A stretch of DNA of 64,000 bases from Macrotis lagotis (taxonomy: Eukaryota > Chordata > Mammalia > Peramelemorphia > Peramelidae): assembly GCF_037893015.1 (NCBI RefSeq), contig NC_133666.1:3780239-3844238 (forward strand). The letters run 5' to 3'. Made by a program: the position numbers and the translations under genes. Positions 52,360 through 63,400 of this stretch are shown piece after piece. Position 1 is the first letter of the stretch; every line of letters begins with the position of its first letter. The notes beneath the pieces are model-generated. The model had not been told where the DNA came from, did no database searches, and saw only the letters and a program-made list of their open reading frames with translations.

Positions 52360-53240
52360 AGTTCCTCCACCCTTAATGTACAATGTCCATCTTGGAGAAT
52401 TCTGAAATCCCCTTATATGATCAGAATCTAAGTTTTCACTTCTCCTTCTGCCTTCCCTTAACCTAACTCTTCTTTTCATCCACAACTTGACCCCCAATTC
52501 CTTGACCTCTCAATTCTCCCCCAGACCATCTTCCCTGCACTAGACAGCCTCTTCTCTTCAACCCATTTTGAACTTTTGGTGAATTCTATGCCGTGCTTCC
52601 CTCTGGAATTCCCAGCCCCCTTGTCATAGGACCAATTATGCCCTGCCAAGACTTAGACTTGGATCACTCCCACCATTTATCACCTTTATTTCTACATATG
52701 TACCCCCAAAGAGGGTGGAGAAAACCGCACAATTCTAATTGGATCCACTACTAGTTTATGTTATACAACCTCAACTGGGTCCTCACTGATGCTTGGCAAA
52801 CCTCCATTATCAATTTACTAGCTTACTCTCCATAGAGACTTTTCTAAACTTTTTCATCCCTCCTCAAACTTTCTATGGCTCCTGCCCCTCTCAGAACTTT
52901 ACCTCATATTTTACAGAAAAATTGAGGCCATTCATGATGAACTCCCTTTTCTTCCATCTTCCTCATTTTCTATCCCTCAGACACTTTCTGACACTTTCTC
53001 ATCTTTTACTTCCTGCCTCAACATGATGAAGTGCTCTTATTCCTTAGCAAGACTAATCCTTCTACTCATCCAATCAATTCCCATTCCATCCCATCTGCTT
53101 CAATAGATTGTACCCTCTGTCATCCCCACTTTTCCTCTTATTTTCAATCTTTCCCTTCTTTTCACAAACAGGCCCCTATCTCCCCCATCCTAAAAAAAAA
53201 TCACTTGATTCTTCCATCCTTGATAACTATGACCTCCGTT
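52360..53240 (+). pseudogene. L2-clade LINE fragment (linker and start of RT)
   Basis: It is collinear with 4470-5400: TTTGACCTCTCAATT.., CACAACCTCAACTGG, TCATATTTTACAGAAAAATTGAGGC, GACACTTTCTGACACTTTCTC, and ATTGTACCCTCTGTCATCCCCA. The frame 53031-53249 ends KKNHLILPSLITM, corresponding to the L2 'LLKKPSLDPS..NYRP' block just before the RT fingers. It stops there, so the catalytic region is absent. Confidence 0.7.
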
Positions 53241-53358
53241 GATTATTGAATGGGAAAAGAAAGGAACAATCAGTCGGATTCTCAGGCCCTGAAGGAAGAA
53301 AAAGTGAGCTCTCTGTGAGTGAGTACTCATGGCTATGAGAGAAGAGACCTTGACTTTC

Positions 53359-53511
53359 TTTTTTTTTTTAGGTTTTTGCAAGGCAAATGGGGTTAAATGG
53401 CTTGCCCAAGGCCACACAGCTAGGTAATTATTAAGTGTCTGAGACCAGATTTGAACCCAGGTACTCCTGACTCCAAGGCTGGTGCTTTATCCGCTACACC
53501 ACCTAGCTGCC
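53359..53511 (-). repeat. tRNA/MIR-type SINE, antisense
   Basis: TTTTTTTTAGGTTTTTGCAAGGC to CCACCTAGCTGCCCC. CTTGACTTTCTT is repeated on both sides (about 53349 and 53516). Confidence 0.94.
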
Positions 53512-53528
53512 CCAAACTTGACTTTCTT

Positions 53529-53560
53529 AAAAACGAAACAAAACAAAACAAAACAAAACC
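53529..53560 (+). repeat. AAAAC microsatellite
   Basis: (ACAAA)n, about 6 units. Confidence 0.85.
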
Positions 53561-53564
53561 AGCT

Positions 53565-56107
53565 ACTTTGGGGGGCAGAGCTAAAACAGAGTAGTAAAGG
53601 CAGGGACTTGCTCACTGTCCACTCTAAAACCACTCCCCAAACCATTCTAAAAATATTCTAGAGTGGTAGAACTCCCAAAAAGACTGAGAAAAAGATTCCA
53701 CCCCAGGACAACTTGAAAGATCTGGGGGAAGGGTCTGCTACATCTCAGTGAGAGAGGAGTGTAGAGCAGCGGGGGGGGCCCATAGGAGCAAACTGCCCCC
53801 AGCAATCCACGAACAGACCTTCGGCTGATTGGGTCAGTGGCATCCATGGCAGTTTCCAGACCTCTCAACCCAGATATCACCAAGGACAGTTTTGAAGGTC
53901 AACTGGAAAAGTCTGCTTGCGTCAAGGAAAGACTAGAGCAAAGTAGAGTGCAAGCCTCAGCAGTGCAGACTAGACCCTAGTAGAACAGGAGCCAGCCTTG
54001 GGAGTTACTGAATCAGCAACAGCTGCTTCTGAACATCACAGTCCATGGATGATAAGGAGGTCAGAAGGAAATTACAGGGATCTCTTTGCTATCACTGAGG
54101 CAAGACTCTATTGCTTTCCTCATACTCAATTTGGGTTGTAGTCTTGAATCCCAGTTCCAGGAAGAGGAGCAGAAACACAACAGAGCTTGCTGCCACAGGA
54201 GAACAAGGATTCTCCTCACAGTTCCAGGGTAGAAAGGAGTGTTTGTGGTCACACACACCAGAGCACAAGCCAGGAGAGTGGCACAAACCTCTCCTTAGAT
54301 CATAAGACTTTGGATGAATTAAAACTTGCTGAACTCCAAATAATATCTGTCCAAAAGCTTGGAATAGTGCACCCTTCCCTCTGGAATTAGAGTCCCACCT
54401 GAACAAAGAGTTAAAATCAAGTCATAGGCTGGGGAAATGAGCAAACAAGAGAAGAAAAAATCTGACCATAAACAGTTATTATTAAGATTAAAATACATAT
54501 TCAGAAGAAGATAACAAAATCAAAGCTTCTAGATCCAAAGCCTCCAAGAAAAATCTGAATTGGTCGCAGACCATGGAAGAGCTCAAAAAGAATTTTGAAA
54601 ATCAAGCAAAGGAAGTAGAGGAAAAATTGAGAAGAGAAATGAGAGTGATGCAGGAAGATCATGAAAACCAAGTCAGCAGTTTAGTGATGGAGACACCAAA
54701 AAATACTGAAAAAAAATAACATCTTAAAAACAGACTGGGCCAAATGAAAAAAGAGGTACAAAAAGTCAATGAGAAGAAGAATACTTTAAAAAGAACTGGC
54801 CAAATGGAAAAGGAAATACAAATTTCACTGAAGAAAATAATTCCTTAACATATACAACTGAGCAAAGGGAGTCTGATGACTTTGTGAGAAATAAAGAAAA
54901 ATTTAAAAAAACACAGAAGAATGAAAAATTAGAAGAAAATGTGAAATATACATATTGGAAAAACAATGACTCTAGAAAATAGATCCAGGAGACATAATAT
55001 CAAAATTATTGAACTAGCTGAAAGTCACAAGAAAAAAAAGAACCTAGACATCATTTTTCTAGAAATTATCAAGGAAAACAGCACTGATATTCTAGAAGCA
55101 GAGAGTAAAATAGGAATTAAAAGATTCGCTGATCACCTCCTGAAAGAAACATCCTAAAATGAACACTGCCAGGAAGATTATAGTCAAATTTCAGAGCTTC
55201 CAAGTCAAGAAGAAAATATTACAAGCAGTCAGAAAGAAACAAGTCAATTATTGTGGAGCCACAGTCATGATAACAGAAGATTTTGCAGCTTTTACATTAA
55301 GGAATGATAATGTTTGGAATATCATATTCCAGAAGGCAAAAAAAGCTTGGATTACAACCAAAGACCAACTGCTAAGCAAAATTGAACATACCCCTTTCAG
55401 GGGAAAAATGGACATTCAATGAAATAGGGAACTTTCAGACTTTTCTGATGAAAAGACCAGAGCTGAATAGAAAATTTGATCTTCAAATATGAGGCTCAAA
55501 TGAAGCAAAAAAAGGTCAACAAGAAAGGCAAATCAAAAGGGATTTAATGATGTTGAACTGTGTATATTCTTGAATTAGAAGATGAGCCTGATAGATCGTA
55601 TACCTTTCTCATTTATTAGGGCAGTTAAATGGAGCATATATAGATATGGCACAGGTGGGAATTGAATATGAAGGGATAATATATTAAAGAGATAGAGTTG
55701 TTATGAGAAAGGAATGTACTGGGAGAAAGTTAAAGGAGAAGATAGAAAGGGCTAAGTTATTTCACATAAAAGAGATAAGAAAGAGCTTTTTGCAGTGGAG
55801 TGGGAGAGGGAAGAACTGAGGGAGAATGAGTAAGTCACTCTCATTGCGAGAGAGAATAAGTCACTCTCATTGCAATTGACTTAGAGTGGAAATAATATAC
55901 ACACTAAATTGAATATAGAAAACTATCTTCCTGAGGGGAAGGGGATGGGAGAAGGGGGGGGGAGATGGTGGAAAGGAGTGTCAGATGCAAAATACTTTTG
56001 TGGAGCGATGGGATGAAAGGAGGGAGACAATAGAATAAATGGGGTGGGGGGAATAGGATGGAGGGAAGTAGAGTTAGCAATGGTAACTGTAGGAAACAAT
56101 AATTGAA
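53565..56107 (+). mobile_element. Second ORF1-only L1 derivative (HAL1-like)
   Basis: It begins GGGGGGCAGAGCTAAAACAGAG. A 5' UTR of about 0.9 kb has blocks collinear with 13500-14100 (GTTCCAGGGTAGAAAGGAGTG, CAGAGCACAAGCCAGGAGAG). ORF1 follows at 54440-55425, then a 3' non-coding region with two purine-rich blocks to about 56107. There is no ORF2 endonuclease or RT after ORF1. The sequence then passes into a sense L1 3' end at 56108. Confidence 0.78.
54440..55425 (+). pseudogene. L1 ORF1 of the second HAL1-like element
   Basis: The order of domains is clear. A coiled coil (ELKKNFENQAKEVEEKLRREMRV and further EEVQKVNEKKNTLK text, 54575-54900) leads into the RRM, which starts in the frame 54966-55157 (MTLENRSRRHNIKIIELAES). 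The C-terminal domain is in the frame 55159-55422 (ARKIIVKFQSFQVKKKILQAVRKKQ, IIFQKAKKAW). Only a stop at 55155-55157 separates the last two frames, so this ORF1 is better preserved than the copy at 14400. ORF1p coats L1-type RNA. Confidence 0.85.
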
Positions 56108-57475
56108 ACAAGTTTCTCTGTTAAAGACATTTCTCAAACATAGAGAACTGAGTCAAATTTATAAAAAAATAAATCATTGTCCAATTATTGTTTGTCCTTT
56201 ATTCTCATAGAAGATCATGACATCAGGGAGGTGATGTCATGATATGCACATGAAATGAATTTGAGTCAAGAGGACTGTTACTAAGTCACCAGCCTTATTT
56301 TCTTCTCTGGAGTCATCTGGATCCAGTGACCAGATATGAATCAGGGAGACTGGAGTTTGCCCTGGATGGGAGGGAATCAGGGTGAAGTGACTTGCCCAAG
56401 GTCACAAAGCTAGTAAGTGTCTGAGGTTGGATCTGAACTTGGGTCCTCTTGACTCCAGGGCCAGTCCTCTTTATCCACTGTACCTAACTGCTCTTTCATT
56501 CCCCAAATGATAAATGATCCAAAGCTATGTTTTCAAATGATGTTATCAATGCTATCTATGGCCATATTTTAAAAAGTGTCCTAAGTCACTATTGTTTGGA
56601 GAAATGAAAATTGGAACAATTCTAAGGTACTACCTTATACCTATTGGATTGTCTAATAGGACAGAATGAGAAAATGACAAAAGCTGGAGGGGATATAGGG
56701 AAAATTAGACATTAATGCATTGTTGAAGGAGTTGTAAAATGATTCAACCATTCCATAGAGCAATTTGGAACTATGCCCAAAGATCTATAAAACCATGCCT
56801 CTCCTTTGACCTAGCAATGCCACTACCAGGTTCATATTCCAGAAGAGATGAAAACAGGAAGGAAAAGGACCTATATGTATAAGGATACTTATAGCAGGTC
56901 TTTTCTGGTGGCAAGGAACTGGAAATTGAGGGGATGCCCATCCATTTGAGAATGGCTGAACAAATTGTGGTATGTGATTATGATGGAATGATCTGCTATA
57001 AGAAATGGCAAACAGGATGCTCTTGATATATTGAAAGACTTACATGAGCAGATGCAATGGGAAATGTACTATATAAAAAGGAACAGAAATATTACAGATT
57101 GATCAGTTGTGAATGACTTACCATTTTCAACAAGGCTGTGACCCAAAACAACTCTGAAGGACTTGTGATAAGGAATACTATCCATCCCCAAAGACAGACC
57201 TGACTGAATACAGATTGAAAAGCACTTTTTAAAACTTTTTTTTTCTTGATGTTTCTCGTTTTTTGGGAGGGGGGCTATGTTTACTTTCACAACATGACTA
57301 TTATGATAAAGCTATACATTTTAACATATATCAAATAACTTACTTCTCAATTAAGGGGAGCGGGGTGGGAAGAAGGGAGAGAGTTCAGAACTCAAAGTTT
57401 AAAAAACGAATGTTAAAACTTGTTTTTACATGTAACTGGGGAAGAATAAAATAAAATAAAATATAAAGAAATAAA
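56108..57475 (+). mobile_element. Sense L1 ORF2 C-terminus and 3' UTR
   Basis: TTTCTCTGTTAAAGACATTTCTC and ACAGAGAACTGAGTCAAATTTAT-like text start it. A composite SINE (56175-56495) interrupts it. It then continues with GCTATCTATGGCCATATTTTAAAAAG, GCTGGAGGGGATATAGGG and AGTTTGTGACCAGGTTCATATTCC-like text. The 3' UTR ends in AACTGGGGAAGAATAAAATAAAATAAAAT. It may be the natural 3' end of the HAL1-like element upstream or a separate insertion. Confidence 0.7.
56175..56495 (-). repeat. Composite marsupial SINE, antisense
   Basis: GATCATGACATCAGGGAGGTGATGTCATGA, CCAGTGACCAGATATGAATCAGG, CCTGGATGGGAGGGAATCAGGGTGAAGTGACTTGCCC and CACTGTACCTAACTGC. Same family as 46866-47198 and 60036-60328. Confidence 0.82.
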
Positions 57476-57882
57476 TAAGCCACTTTTCCTGGACAAAGTG
57501 GAAGACAAGGTAGTATAAATTGGAAATGGGGAGCACAGGCTTTAAAGAGATCCCATCTGGGTCTCCAATGGCTAAAATGATGAAAAAATATGGGAAGCTT
57601 GGTAGGTTGCCAGCAGGAATCTCTCTTTTAAAAGTTTAATATTATGATTATAAGTAGAATTGGCTAAACTTATAAAAATACAGATTTGCACTGATTAGAG
57701 GAAGATTCACTTGAAATAGATAAGCTAGTTTATTTAAGGGGAGTCTTGTGAAATACTTATCCAAAATACATTAATTACTGGTACCTTTGTGATATGTTAT
57801 TTTGTCAACAAGCTCCAATATTACTTAGTTCAAAGGAAGAGTTAAGGACAATAAAAGAAGAGAGATAATTAAAAGCATTCTC

Positions 57883-57920
<38 letters not shown>

Positions 57921-58135
57921 TGCTCTTTTTTCCCCCTCTGACCTTTTATCTAATAGTCCCATTGCTCTTCTCTACCTTTCATTCACATTGGGACCCTATA
58001 TATGAAGAAGGGGGTTTCCTCTTGGATAGGTGGTATTCTGTCAATACCATGAGGCAGAATAAGTACTAATGTTGGAGGTGAGTTACTTGGGTTATTTGGG
58101 AATGTAATGGGGGAAAAGGAGTTCACCATAGCTCC
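57476..58135. other. Unassigned, with a TC microsatellite
   Basis: (CT)n at 57884-57917. Sequence on either side is not recognised; an old LTR is possible but unproven. Confidence 0.4.
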
Positions 58136-58139
58136 AAAC

Positions 58140-58392
58140 ATCTTGATTCCACCTCTGGGAGTTCTTGATCCTTCTGATCTCCTGAGTTTCTATTAAGTGC
58201 TGATAGAACCATATTGAACAGTAATAAAGACCCAATTCTGAAGAGATGGACTGAACACTTCTATTGTGTTCTCAACAGAACTTCAGCAGTCGATGCTGAA
58301 GCCATTGACTATATTCCTCAGCTTGAGGTCAATCCCTCTCTAACTGAGCTTCCAAATGATGAAGAAGGGAGTGGATTTTTTAAAAACTTTAC
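58140..58392 (+). pseudogene. RTE-clade LINE linker fragment
   Basis: The frame 58214-58396 reads NSNKDPILKRWTEHFYCVLNRTSAVDAEAIDYIPQLEVNPSLTELPNDEE. This matches the conserved RTE/BovB linker between endonuclease and RT ('ILERWAEHF..VLNRPS...EAI..LPQ.E....L...P...E'). Only this piece is present. Confidence 0.82.
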
Positions 58393-58394
58393 AT

Positions 58395-59635
58395 AATCTA
58401 ATTTTATTTTTCCTTTTAAAGAACCATGGTATTTTCTTCACAATTTCATGTCTAGACAATTTTTAACATTCATTTTTACAAAAGTTTTGAGTTCTAGATT
58501 TTTCTCCCTTCTTCCCCCTTCCTCTCCACTCTTCCTAAAATGGTAGATAATTTCATATAGGTTATACATGTGCTATCATGTAAAACATTTTCATATTAGT
58601 CACAGTTGTGAGAGAAGAAATAGATCAAAAGAAAAAACACACAAAAAAGAATAAAGTGAAAAAAGTAAGCTCCAATCTGCATTCAGAGTCTATCAATTCT
58701 TTATCTGGATTAGATAGCATTTTCCTTTGTAAGTCCTTGGCACTTTTCTTGGATCACTGTGTTGCTGAGAAGAGCTAGGTCATTCATTGATCCTCACACA
58801 GTGTTGCTGATACTGTGTAACAGGTTTTCCTGTTTCTGCTCATTTCACTTTACCTCAGTTTCTAAAAGTCTTTCCTGGTTTTTCTATAATCTATCTGTTC
58901 ATTTCTTATTGCACAATAGTATTGGATTACATTCATATACCACAGTTTTTTTTTAGCCATTCCTCAATTGATGAGCATTCCCTCAATTTCCAATATCCTG
59001 TCACCACAAAAAGAGCTCCTATAAATATTTGTGGGTCTTTCCCCCCTTTTTATGCTTTCTTTGGGATACAGACTTAGTAGTAGTATTGTTGTATCGAAGG
59101 ATATGCAGTTTTATTGCCCTTTGGCCATAGTTTCAGATTGCTCTCTAGAATAGCTGGATCAGTTCACAACTCCACCAAGAGTGCATTAGTGTCCCAATTT
59201 CCCTATATTCTCTCCAGCATTTATCATTTTCCTTTTCCTGCCATATTAGTCAAAATGATAGTTATGAGGTGGCACCTAAGAGTTGTTTTACTTTGCATAT
59301 TTTTAATCAAAAATCATTTAGAGCAGTTATTTTTTGCCTGTAGATAGCTTTGATTTCTTCATCTGAAAACTTTTATATTCTTTGACTATTCATCAATTGT
59401 AGAATGGCTTGTAATCTTATAAATCTAACTCAGTTCTCTATATGAGAAATGAGATCTTTATCAAAGACACTTGCTATAAAGATTGTTTTCCAGTTTTCTG
59501 CTTTCTTTCTGATCTTGAAGCTTTTTAGTTTAATATGATCTAAATTACCTGTTTTATATTTGTAATACTCTCTATCTCTTGTTTGGTCATGAACCTCTAA
59601 CTCAATTTCTTCTTCAAGCATTTGTCTCCACAGCA
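58395..59635 (-). mobile_element. Antisense L1 3' half
   Basis: Antisense 3' UTR (ACAATTTTTAACATTCATTTTTAC, CCCTTCTTCCCCCTTCC, TTTTCATATTAGTCACAG), then GCATTCCCTCAATTTCCAATATCCTGTCACC, and ORF2 C-terminal text to about 59630. Same subfamily as 41960 and 47741. Confidence 0.82.
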
Positions 59636-59805
59636 TGACTAATATGGGAATAAGTGTGACACTATTGTTAATAAATAACCCATATCAGATTACTTGCTAT
59701 CCTAGGGTATGGGGAGGCAAGGTTGGGAGGAAGAAAATTTTATAAAAATGAATGTTGAAAACTATCTTTAAATATAATTAAAAAAATAAGTAAAAATTAA
59801 AATTA
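59636..59805 (+). mobile_element. Sense L1 3' terminus
   Basis: CATGACTAATATGGGAATAAGTGTGAC, GGGAGGAAGAAAATTTTATAAAAATGAATGTTGAAAAC and an A-rich tail. It lies head-on against the antisense L1. Confidence 0.65.
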
Positions 59806-59884
59806 AGAGAAGGAATTTGGATGCTATAATACTTGGAGCATATATGTTTAGTTTTGATGATGATGGTGATGATGATTCATTCTT

Positions 59885-60034
59885 TTTTTTAGGTTTTTGC
59901 AAGGCAAATAAGGTTAAGTGGCTTGCCCAAGGCCACACAGCTAGGTAATTATTAGGTGTCTGAGACTGGATTTGAACCCAGGTACTCCTGACTCCAAGGC
60001 CAGTGCTTTATCCACTATGCCACCTAGCTGCCTC
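59885..60034 (-). repeat. tRNA/MIR-type SINE, antisense, 16-bp target duplication
   Basis: ATGATGATTCATTCTT at 59869-59884 and 60035-60050 is perfect. Confidence 0.95.
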
Positions 60035-60035
60035 A

Positions 60036-60328
60036 TGATGATTCATTCTTGAAGAAGACCATGACATCAGGGAGGTGATGCCCTGACAAGCACACGAATT
60101 GGATTTGAGTGAGGGTGGGGGGCTGTCACCAGCTTCACTTTCTCCTCCATGGCCCTCTAGGTTTAGCGGCCAGACATGAATCAGAATGGCCGGAGGTGGC
60201 CCTGGATGAAAGGTAATCAGGGTTAAGTGACTTGCCCAAAGTCACAGAGCTAATAAGTGGCAAGTCTCTGAGGCTAGATTCGACTCCCATAATCCTGACT
60301 TAGCCATTGTGCCACCTAGCTACCCTTA
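60036..60328 (-). repeat. Composite marsupial SINE, antisense
   Basis: GAAGACCATGACATCAGGGAGGTGATGCC, CTCTAGGTTTAGCGGCCAGACATGAATC, GGTAATCAGGGTTAAGTGACTTGCCC and CCACCTAGCTACCC. The duplicated target of the previous SINE overlaps its left end, so that SINE landed at its tail. Confidence 0.82.
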
Positions 60329-60412
60329 GTATTGATATTACATTATTGTCTATGATAACTTTTAGCAAGATGTAGTTTCCTTCCTTATCTCATTTAATTA
60401 CATCTTGTTGCT

Positions 60413-60757
60413 TTAGCTTTGTTTGAGACCAGGATTGCTACCCTTGTTTTCTTTTTCCTTCAACTGAAGAATAATAGATTCTGCTCCCCTTCCCTTTACT
60501 CTGTGTGTCTCTCTCTGTTTAAGTGTGTTTCTTGTAAACAACATATTATAGGATTCTGGTTTTCTGAGCCACTCTGCTAACCACTTCTGTTTTATGGGAG
60601 AGCTCATCCCATTCCCATTCACAGTTATGATTATTAACTGTGTATTTTCCATCATCCTATTTTTCCTCCTGTTTATCTTCTCTGTCCTTTTACTCTTCTC
60701 TTTTTGTCCTCTTCCTTTTTGCAAGGCAGTGGGATTAAGTGATTTGCCCAAGGTCAC
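60413..60757 (-). pseudogene. L1 ORF2 endonuclease start
   Basis: The minus-strand frame contains TQLIIITVNGNGMSSPIKQKW, matching the L1 EN opening 'LTLNINGLNSPIKRHR'. In the family the asparagine of the N-x-N-G motif is catalytic; the motif reads VNGNG here. It is followed by a degraded CCLQETHL block (MLFTRNTLKQRETHRVKG). The glutamate of QETH is not preserved in frame. The ORF starts in a SINE by readthrough. Confidence 0.8.
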
Positions 60758-60854
60758 ACAGCTAGGTAATTATTATGTGTTTGAGATCAGATTTGAACTC
60801 AGATCCCCCCGACTCCAGGGCCAGCACTCTATCCACTGAGTCACCTAGCTGCCC
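60714..60854 (-). repeat. tRNA/MIR-type SINE, antisense
   Basis: TTTTTGCAAGGCAGTGGGATTAAG to CACCTAGCTGCCC, in the antisense L1. Confidence 0.92.
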
Positions 60855-61389
60855 ACTCTCCTTTTACTTTCTCACATCAGCAGTGTTTTTTGCTTCTGTC
60901 TACTTTCTTCCCTGGTCAGTTTTCTCTTCTAGTCAGTCCTCCCCCCCCCCACGCACTTTTCTTAATTGTCTCCCCCATTACTGTCCTGTTGGATAAGACA
61001 GAATATGATATTCAGCTGATTGTGTATTCTATTAACTCCTTGAGCCAATACTGATGAGAGTAAGTTTCAAGTGATGCCCATCTTTCCCTCCACTATAATA
61101 GGTTTTTCATGACTCTTTATGTAAAACATTTTATTTCATTTTATCTCTATTTTCCTTCTGTACCTGTTGTCTGTCATCCTAAATTATTTTTATATTATTT
61201 TCTCTAATTTACCTTATGCTCTTATTTTCTGTCTATGTATATGTACTGTTAGTTGTACAATTTTTAAGAATTACAAGTATCATCTTCCATGTAGGGGATG
61301 CAGTTTGAGTCATCTGAATCCCTTATGTCTTTTCCCTTTTTCAACTCCTCTTGAGTTTTGATATTGGAGATCAAATTTTTGTTCAGTTC

Positions 61390-61748
61390 TGGTCTTCTAC
61401 TTATGAAAATTTGAAATCCTTCTTTTGCATTGAATGACCATGTTATTCCTTAAAGTATTCTGCTTAATTTCACTGGGTAGGTGATTCTTGGTTGAAATCT
61501 TAGCTCCTTTGCCTTCTGGATTATCGTGCTGTAGCTGTAAATTCTGTGTAAATTTTGTATCTGAGTATGGCTCCCCTATATTTGAATTGTTTATTTCTGA
61601 CCACTTGCAGTAATTTTTCCTTGACCTGATAGCTCTGTAATTTGGCTGTAATATTCCTCGTAGTTTTCCTTTTGGGATCTCTTTCTTGATTTTAGATCCT
61701 TTCAAATCTTATTTTTTCCACTGGTTCCAGACTATCAGGGCTGTTTTC
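61390..61748 (-). pseudogene. L1 ORF1 C-terminal part
   Basis: The minus-strand frame 61397-61705 has SKIKKEIPKGKLRGILQPNYRAI, QNLQLQHDNPEGKGAKIST and LPSEIKQNTLRNNMVIQ. It is collinear in broken frames with the C-terminal ORF1 region of the copy at 55159-55425 (FQKAK.., LLSKIEHTPFRGKMDIQ). Confidence 0.75.
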
Positions 61749-61762
61749 CTTGATAATTTCTT

Positions 61763-61915
61763 TTTTTTAGGTTTTTTTTGCAAGGCAAATGGAGTTAAAG
61801 TGGCTTGCCCAAGGCCACACAGCTAGGTAATTATTAAGTGTCTGAGACCAGATTTGAACCCAGGTACTCCTGACTCCAGGGCTGGTGCTTATCCACTGTG
61901 CCACCTAGCTGCCCC
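61763..61915 (-). repeat. tRNA/MIR-type SINE, antisense, 15-bp target duplication
   Basis: CCTTGATAATTTCTT at 61748-61762 and 61916-61930 is perfect. Inserted in ORF1 of the antisense L1. Confidence 0.95.
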
Positions 61916-61931
61916 CCTTGATAATTTCTTG

Positions 61932-62843
61932 AAAGATACTGTGACTGTTGGTAGAGTTGTGGACTGATTCAACCATTCTGTAGAGCAGTTTTTACAGTGC
62001 CCAAAGACCTGTGAAACCATGTATATCTTTTAACCTAGCAATGCCACTACTCGATCTGTATCTCAAAAGAGATTAAAAAACCACAAAAGGAAAAGAAAAT
62101 ATATGTGCAAAAGTGTTTATAGCAGCTCTATTCTTTTCTTTTTTGCAAGACAATGGGGTTAAGTGACTTGCCCAAGGTCACACAGCTAGGTAATCATTAA
62201 GTGTCTGAGACCAGATTTGAACTCAGGTCCTTGACTCCAGGGCCAATGTTCTATCCACTGTGCCACCCAGACGCCCCATAGCAGCTCTTTTCTTGTGGCA
62301 GGGAGATGGAAATGGAGGGGATACATATGAATTGGGGGATGACTGAATAATTTGTCATATATGATTTTGATAGAATACTATTCCGTTGTGGGAAATAATG
62401 AGCAGAAGCTCTCAGAAAAATCTGGAAAAACTTACATGGAATGATGCAAAGTCAAATGTACTGTGTGCAAAATAACAGCAATACTGTAAGGTGATCAGCT
62501 GCAAATATTAGTCCAGCAATACAGTGATCCAGGATAACTCTGAAGGACTTAAAATGAAAAATGCTATCTTCAGAGCTAGAACTGATATTTGAATATAGAT
62601 TGATGAATTTTTTTACTTTACTTTTCTTGAGTTTTTTAAATTGTGTTTTTTTCATAACGTAACAATTATGGAAATATTTTGCTTTACTACACATGAATGA
62701 CCTATATCAAATCCCTAGCCTTCTCAATGGGGGACAGGATGGGGAGGGAGGAAGGCAGAGATTCAAAGTCTTCAAAACAAATGTTAAAAATTATTTTTAC
62801 ATGTAACTGAAGAAAAATAAAATACTAAAAATGAAAAGAAAAA
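61932..62843 (+). mobile_element. Sense L1 3' end inserted in the antisense L1
   Basis: ACTGTTGGTAGAGTTGTGGACTGATTC, CCTAGCAATGCCACTACTCG, ATGATTTTGATAGAATACTATTCC, CTGAAGGACTTAAAATGAAAAATGC and the tail TAACTGAAGAAAAATAAAATAC. GAAAGATACTGTG (61931) and GAAAGATGCAGTG (62844) look like its diverged target duplication. A SINE is nested at 62130-62277. Confidence 0.85.
62130..62277 (-). repeat. tRNA/MIR-type SINE, antisense, third nesting level
   Basis: ATAGCAGCTCT at 62119-62129 and 62278-62288. A SINE inside an L1 inside an L1. Confidence 0.94.
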
Positions 62844-63400
62844 GAAAGATGCAGTGGGAACTTCCTTTTGATTATGACTTTCAGGTAGTCCAATAATTAT
62901 GACATAGTCTCTCTTGGATCTGTTTTCCAAGTCAGTTGTTTTTTCCAGTGAGGAATTTCATATTTTCTTCTATTTTGTTCATTCTTTTGAATTTGATTGA
63001 TTCTCAGTGTCTCATAGAGTTATTAATTTCTACTTACCAGATTCTAACTTTTCAGGAGTTGTTTTCTGCAGTTAGCATTGGTACCTCCTTTTCCATTTGC
63101 TCAATTGTATTTTTTAAGGAGTCATTTCCTTCCATGAATTTTTGTGTCTCCTTTACTATTTGGTCAATTCTACTTTTAAGCACTTCTTTCCTTTTAAGCT
63201 ATTGACTCTTTTTTTCATAATTCTCTTGTATCACTTTTATTTCTTTTCCCAATTTTTCTTCTTCCTAGACCACTTCCATTTTTCTTTGGGGTTTTTGCCC
63301 ACAGACGTTTTGACATGGTTCCCTTCTTCTGACTTTGTTTTGGTCTTTCCTATCACAACTTTCTGTGGTCATATTCTATATTTATTATTTTTTTTTGCTC
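62844..63400 (-). pseudogene. L1 ORF1, RRM and coiled-coil part
   Basis: On the minus strand the RRM start DLENRSRR-like text (from TTGGATCTGTTTTCCAAGTCAG at 62917-62938) and a lysine/glutamate-rich coiled coil (62990-63280) can be read in broken frames. The sense-strand frames here (62936-63411) are shadows. Confidence 0.65.
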
